Positions 15,246 to 18,683 of a stretch of 18,683 nucleotides of DNA are shown here, piece by piece. The DNA comes from Planctomycetota bacterium (GTDB lineage: Bacteria; Planctomycetota; Planctomycetia; Planctomycetales; Planctomycetaceae). The notes under the pieces were generated by a model. The model saw only the letters and a list, made by a program, of their open reading frames with translations, did not search any database and had not been told where the DNA came from. Each line of letters starts with the position of its first letter. The first letter of the stretch is position 1. A program made the translations under genes and the position numbers. Where the stretch lies: assembly GCA_023429275.1 (NCBI GenBank), contig JAEYWB010000106.1:1-18683 (forward strand), in the 5' to 3' direction.

Positions 15246-15912
15246 GAGCCCGCCTTTCGACAAGAGCCCGGACCCTCGCGTGTTCGGCCCGGCAGATCTC
15301 GAGGTCAGTCTCGAGGCAGGGGTCAAGTCCGTACCAGCGGGTGTCGATGAGATCGACCATCCGGCAGAGAGGCTCGAACAGCGGAGACGACCGATAGCGC
15401 CGCAACACCTCGCGGTTCGTGATCCCCCGTCGGAAGGGCTTCTCCTCAGACCGCTCAAGCCGGAGAAGGCATGCACGGAACAGGCACCGGATGGAACCGA
15501 TCAGGTCCCCTTCGGCGGCCAGTCTGTCGGCGGCGGCCTCGAGTTCCTCCGGAGAGGCCGTCGTCCGCTCGGGAGCGGCTCGCTTGAACCGGATCGAAGG
15601 TCCGCCGCGGACCGCGGTGAGGAATGACCAGATCAGGTGAGCGCAGAGGGCGAGGAGAAGAAGCGTCAGTCCGATGACGATCAGCCATCGAAGCGGATTG
15701 GGGAGACCCTCGAGCAGATTGTAGAGCCAGCGGAAAGGCTTGAGCAGCCACTCCACGATCGTCAGCCACAGCGGGAGCGAGTCACGGTTGTTCCCCGATT
15801 CGAGTTTGAACTCGGGACGTGCGATCACCTCGGCCGCCTTCCGCCGGATATCGTCCGCCGGAGGAAGAGCCGCTGCCGCGAGCGATTGCAGCGTGATCGA
15901 ATGCGGCAGCAT
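15229..15912 (-). CDS. DUF4129 domain-containing membrane protein
   Basis: A 227-residue single-pass membrane protein. After a short N-terminal region with an amphipathic, Trp-rich segment (LPLWLTIVEWLLKPFRWLY, ~47-64), there is one strong helix at ~75-98. The cytoplasmic C-terminal domain has AADRLAAEGDLIGSIRCLFRA, then the ITNREVLRRYR phrase and a late TRWYG. Together these match the DUF4129 pattern, which resembles a TPR-like helical fold ending in 'YG'. Function is unknown; it usually accompanies MoxR/DUF58/DUF4350. ATG 15912 is preferred, as the frame up to 16140 is Ser/Arg-rich and antisense to another gene. Its stop overlaps the DUF4350 start by 17 bp. Confidence 0.85.
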   Translation of the reverse strand: MLPHSITLQSLAAAALPPADDIRRKAAEVIARPEFKLESGNNRDSLPLWLTIVEWLLKPFRWLYNLLEGLPNPLRWLIVIGLTLLLLALCAHLIWSFLTAVRGGPSIRFKRAAPERTTASPEELEAAADRLAAEGDLIGSIRCLFRACLLRLERSEEKPFRRGITNREVLRRYRSSPLFEPLCRMVDLIDTRWYGLDPCLETDLEICRAEHARVRALVERRAHATRP

Positions 15913-15982
15913 GGCCGTTACAGGAGTGTGGCGAAGCGAAACCGATGCCCCCGCCGGCTGACCGGGGCATCGACGTGGTCCA

Positions 15983-16408
15983 TCAACGGAAGGGTTCGGG
16001 CGACACGTCGGACTCGACCGGCGGCTCGACCTGATCGATCGAGGCGGCGAGGTGCTCGAGGTCGAAGTTCTCCACGCTGCAGCGGCAGGAGAAATAGAAC
16101 ACGACGAACGCCGCCGTCGAGAACAGGGTGACGCCGGCACTGATGAGGATCGTCAGGACCGTCTGCACGTGTTTCTGCGGGACCAGCCCCGCCCCCATCC
16201 CCAGCAGAAAGGCGATGAAGAAAACGATGATCCCGAGGACAAGGAAGGTCCCGAGGTTCGGGCGGACGAGGACTTTGCTCCGTCCGAGCGCCGCGGTTCC
16301 GCTGAGGTCCTCGAGGACCACGACATGCTGCGACAGGCCGAACCAGAGAGCGAACAGGATCCCGGGAATGATCAGCAGGATCATCCCTCCGAAGACCGCC
16401 AGGTACAT
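15983..16408 (-). CDS. short membrane protein, apparently N-terminally truncated
   Basis: A 141-residue hydrophobic protein with about three membrane helices. It begins MYLAVFGGMILLIIPGILFALWFGLSQ, and continues VVVLEDLSGTAALGRSKVLV. This is the typical middle of multi-pass proteins of the DUF975/glycerophosphodiesterase-membrane-domain type, where the 'iPGi.lal.y.l..pvvvlE..sg..AL.RS..Lv.G' phrase occurs in the second half of a ~220-300-residue protein. The normal N-terminal half is missing. In-frame residues before the Met (GYDGVPDSIL) reach an in-frame TAA about 25 codons upstream. It ends 70 bp before the DUF4129 gene on the same strand. It may be a remnant or a functional short form. Confidence 0.55.
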   Translation of the reverse strand: MYLAVFGGMILLIIPGILFALWFGLSQHVVVLEDLSGTAALGRSKVLVRPNLGTFLVLGIIVFFIAFLLGMGAGLVPQKHVQTVLTILISAGVTLFSTAAFVVFYFSCRCSVENFDLEHLAASIDQVEPPVESDVSPEPFR

Positions 16409-16593
16409 GAGGATTGAATCCGGTACGCCATCGTAGCCCTCGCGATCACGGTCGATATCAGAAAACGCAGATTGCCCTTATGTCGGCACAGCCTACCGTG
16501 GCGTTCTGTGGTTCTCCAGCCGAAACACCGACTCGCCGAGGTCGCTGAGTAGACGAAGTCGCCACGGCATGGCAGCTGCGACTCATCAGCGCT

Positions 16594-16612
16594 TCCTCGT
16601 ACTCGTACTCGG
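16594..16612. repeat. short GAGTAC direct repeat in gene-poor stretch
   Basis: On the minus strand GAGTAC occurs twice in tandem, flanked by CGA and GAGG. In the 16409-16681 stretch between the membrane protein and the TPR gene I see no other gene; the only open frame (16458-16655, -) is rich in EYEYEE because of this repeat and has no other features. Confidence 0.35.
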
Positions 16613-16681
16613 AATCGATCTCCGCCGTCTCCCGATCCGTTGCGCTATGCCGCACTGTGCATCAGCGAGTCTCTCTGGCTC

Positions 16682-18683
16682 TCAACTCTTTCCGACCCGC
16701 TCGAACGTCAGACCGGGATCGTTTGCGGGTGCACCGGTCAGCGAGAACTTCCAGCGGTCGGGGCCTTCCGACTTCACCTCGCCTGACATCGCCCCCTGTT
16801 CGGCGCTCTGCAGGATCAGCTCCTGGTCGACGCCGCCGATCTCCCCCTTGAGCTCGACGGGCGGCTTGCCTGACTGCGTCGCCTTCCAGGTGAACTTCGA
16901 GTCTTCGGTGATCGTCAGCTCGATCGTCGAGCCGTCGGCCGTCGCCTTCCAGGTGCCGACGAGGTCGGTCTTTGGCTTCGCGTCGGCCGGGTCGACCGGC
17001 GGCGGGGGCTGCGGCTCCGGAGACGTCGCGACATCCGAAGGGGGCTGTGCGGCATCGCTTTCCGGTGGAGCGAGAGCGTCGAGCATCCGCTTCGCGGTCA
17101 CGTCCTTCGGCTGATTCTTCACGACGACCTGCAGGGCCGCGATCGCCGCGTCCTTCGATCCGATCACGAGGTAGTGGTAGGCGAGTACGAAGTAGGGAGC
17201 CGCGTCGGCCGGATGCTCCTTGGCAAACGCTTCGCACTTGCGGAGCTGTGCGGTGTAGTCGTCGGGGTTGCCGTAGAGGCCGCTCATCGTCGTCCAGTCC
17301 ATGCCGGGGGCAGCGGAAAGGAGCGAGTTGAGCGCGGCGGCCGCAGGGGTGTAGTCGCCGAGGGCGAAGAGCGCCAGCGCCCGGACTTCATGGATGACCG
17401 GGTCACCGGGAAGCGACTTCAAGGCAGCGTCGAACTGGCCAAGCGCCGCGCGGTATTCCCCCGACTTGAAGCGGGCGAGGCCGGCGTCGAACTGCTTCAT
17501 GCCTGGCGAGTCGGGGTCTGCCGGCTTCGCGACCTGAGTCTGTGGGGCTCCCGCCGGTGCCGCCAGGGCGACTGGGTCGCCAGTCCCCGCGGCCCCGCCG
17601 TCCGTGACGTACTGGTAGACGACGACCGGCTGCGAGTAGTCGTACACCGGGGTCGAAACGACGGCGTAGTACGGGTTGTAGTAAGCCCCGCCGTAACCCC
17701 AGCCGGTCGTGATCGCGCCAAGTCCCCAGCCGGCCGCGGTCCAGGCGAGCGGGGCGTACCAGTTGCTTCCCCAGTAGTTGCCGCTCCAGCAGCCGTTGTA
17801 CCAGCCGTAATGGTGGTTGATGCAGTGGTTGTGCCAGTGGTCATGCCACGTTCCACCCCCACCCCATCCCCAGCCGGGGTTGTTCCAGCCGGGACGATCC
17901 CATGCCGGTCGGTTCCAGCCGGCGCGGTTGTAGTTCCACTTGTTGAAGTTGTTGAAATTGTTGTTCGTGATGTTGTTGACGATGTTCGTATTGCCGCCGC
18001 CGATGATCGTGTTTCCATTCCCGATGCCAGGGCGCCCCGGACGGTTCCAGTTTCCCCCGGGCCGATTCGGTCCCCAGCCCGGGCGATCCGGCCGGGGCCA
18101 CTGCGTGCCGGCACCACCTCCCCCCGGACGGTTCACGATCGGCCGGTCGGGACGAGGCCCCTGGGTTCCTGCTCCCCCCTGGCCAGGTCGAGTGATCCCG
18201 CCGATCGTCGGCCGGTCGGGACGAGCGGGAAGAACCGAGGGGCGTCCCCCTGTCCCTCCTCCACCCGGGCCCGGAAGGATCCCCGGACCGGGGTCAGGAC
18301 GGGTTCCGCCGCCGATTCCGGTCCCGGGTCGACCGGGAAGCGGCTTGATCCCCACACCGGGCCGGGTGCCTGCTCCGCCACCGCCGAGCGAGGGGAGTGA
18401 AGGCCGTGTCGGCCGGGGCGTACTTGGAACACTCACACCGGGCCGGCCCCCCGCTCCAGGGAGCGAAGGGCGCGTGTTGCCGCCCACATTCGGAAGAGAG
18501 GGGCGCGTGCCCCCGACATTCGGAAGCGAGGGACGCGTGCCCCCGACGTTCGGAAGCGAGGGGCGACCGGCGCCAGCGCCGGGAACGTTGATCCCGCCGG
18601 GCCGTCCACCACCGGCTCCCGCGCCGATCCCTCCCAGGTAGGGGCGCGAGCCCGAGGGGATGCTCGGCCGGGAGACGCTAGGT
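16682..18683 (-). CDS. TPR protein with Gly/Pro/Arg-rich and Trp/Asn/His-rich regions, 5' end outside window
   Basis: At least 666 codons; the frame is open to the right edge, so the start and any signal peptide are outside. The GTG at 18487 is internal to a TRPSLPNVGG repeat and is not the start. From the N-terminal side it shows: a Gly/Pro/Arg-rich, low-complexity part (edge to ~18030), including repeated GGAGTQ-PRPDRP; an Asn-rich run (~17990-17930); a Trp/His/Asn/Tyr-rich stretch with WHDHWHNHCINHHYGWYNG (~17930-17650); TPR-like helices (~17500-17070) with FKSGEYRAALGQFDAAL and ALFALGDYTPAAAAL; and a C-terminal beta-rich domain starting LVGTWKATADGSTIELTI (~16965-16690), lipocalin-like. 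The combination is common in planctomycete cell-surface or periplasmic proteins. Function is unknown; protein-protein contact by the TPRs is inference. Confidence 0.85.
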   Translation of the reverse strand, partial: PSVSRPSIPSGSRPYLGGIGAGAGGGRPGGINVPGAGAGRPSLPNVGGTRPSLPNVGGTRPSLPNVGGNTRPSLPGAGGRPGVSVPSTPRPTRPSLPSLGGGGAGTRPGVGIKPLPGRPGTGIGGGTRPDPGPGILPGPGGGGTGGRPSVLPARPDRPTIGGITRPGQGGAGTQGPRPDRPIVNRPGGGGAGTQWPRPDRPGWGPNRPGGNWNRPGRPGIGNGNTIIGGGNTNIVNNITNNNFNNFNKWNYNRAGWNRPAWDRPGWNNPGWGWGGGGTWHDHWHNHCINHHYGWYNGCWSGNYWGSNWYAPLAWTAAGWGLGAITTGWGYGGAYYNPYYAVVSTPVYDYSQPVVVYQYVTDGGAAGTGDPVALAAPAGAPQTQVAKPADPDSPGMKQFDAGLARFKSGEYRAALGQFDAALKSLPGDPVIHEVRALALFALGDYTPAAAALNSLLSAAPGMDWTTMSGLYGNPDDYTAQLRKCEAFAKEHPADAAPYFVLAYHYLVIGSKDAAIAALQVVVKNQPKDVTAKRMLDALAPPESDAAQPPSDVATSPEPQPPPPVDPADAKPKTDLVGTWKATADGSTIELTITEDSKFTWKATQSGKPPVELKGEIGGVDQELILQSAEQGAMSGEVKSEGPDRWKFSLTGAPANDPGLTFERVGKS
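18487..18565. repeat. 30-bp tandem repeat, about 2.6 copies
   Basis: A 30 bp unit starts at 18487, 18517 and 18547. The first two copies differ at only a few positions and the third diverges after ~19 bases. It encodes TRPSLPNVGG on the minus strand, keeping the frame of the TPR gene. Copy number may vary between strains. Confidence 0.85.

Noticed and set aside
14371..15627. 418-codon plus frame over DUF4350/DUF4129
   Set aside because: Ser/Arg/Pro-rich antisense translation without recognisable motifs.
18487..18565. 30-bp repeats as a CRISPR array
   Set aside because: Copies are directly adjacent with no spacers and encode an in-frame peptide repeat.
17174..18641. long plus-strand frames opposite the TPR gene (including a Pro/Gly-rich one)
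   Set aside because: They mirror the low-complexity region of the minus-strand gene, whose TPR and C-terminal domains are recognisable; the plus frames have none.
18487..18683. GTG at 18487 as the start of the TPR gene
   Set aside because: It lies inside a repeat whose frame continues in the same pattern to the edge of the window, so the gene is cut by the window instead.

Overview
This is a GC-rich bacterial window that reads as planctomycete (order-level guess: Planctomycetales). The evidence is a very long SecA with an expanded helical wing, a Ser/Thr kinase with the short N-terminal module and C-terminal membrane anchor common in that phylum, remnants of DUF1501 and F5/8-type proteins, an RDD / SpoIIM / DUF58 / MoxR / DUF4350 / DUF4129 membrane cluster, and a secreted-looking TPR protein with a Trp/Asn/His-rich segment. 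I saw no tRNA, rRNA, CRISPR array or intact insertion sequence.

Layout. 298-3930 (+) is secA. 4027-5447 (+) is a small accessory patch with less GC-biased codons: a DUF3775-like protein, a HEPN-domain protein of the RiboL-PSP type and a 71-residue protein with an L7/L12-like helix pair. 5465-7411 (-) holds an NAD-dependent epimerase-type SDR followed by an aldo/keto reductase resembling L-galactose dehydrogenase. 7614-9014 (+) is a tail-anchored Ser/Thr kinase. 9086-9615 (-) contains decayed gene pieces: an F5/8-type fragment with an in-frame stop, joined to the last ~60 codons of a DUF1501 gene.

From 9620 to 16408 lies a membrane-associated cluster. RDD (-) and SpoIIM/DUF95 (+) are divergent, with two adjacent inverted repeats between them. 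A tightly overlapping minus-strand operon then runs DUF4129 > DUF4350 > MoxR ATPase > DUF58, probably preceded by a short, apparently N-truncated membrane protein. DUF58 and SpoIIM converge and overlap by 32 bp. The inferred shared role is a MoxR/VWA-type chaperone or assembly system at the membrane; its substrate is not visible. The right edge (16682 to beyond 18683, -) is a TPR protein with a Gly/Pro/Arg repeat N-terminus that continues outside the window.

The most unusual signal is in SecA. The segment at residues ~745-1060 reads as five degenerate tandem copies (period 63-70 residues) of the helical-wing motif that ordinary SecA has once. Second is the chimeric pseudogene junction near 9266.
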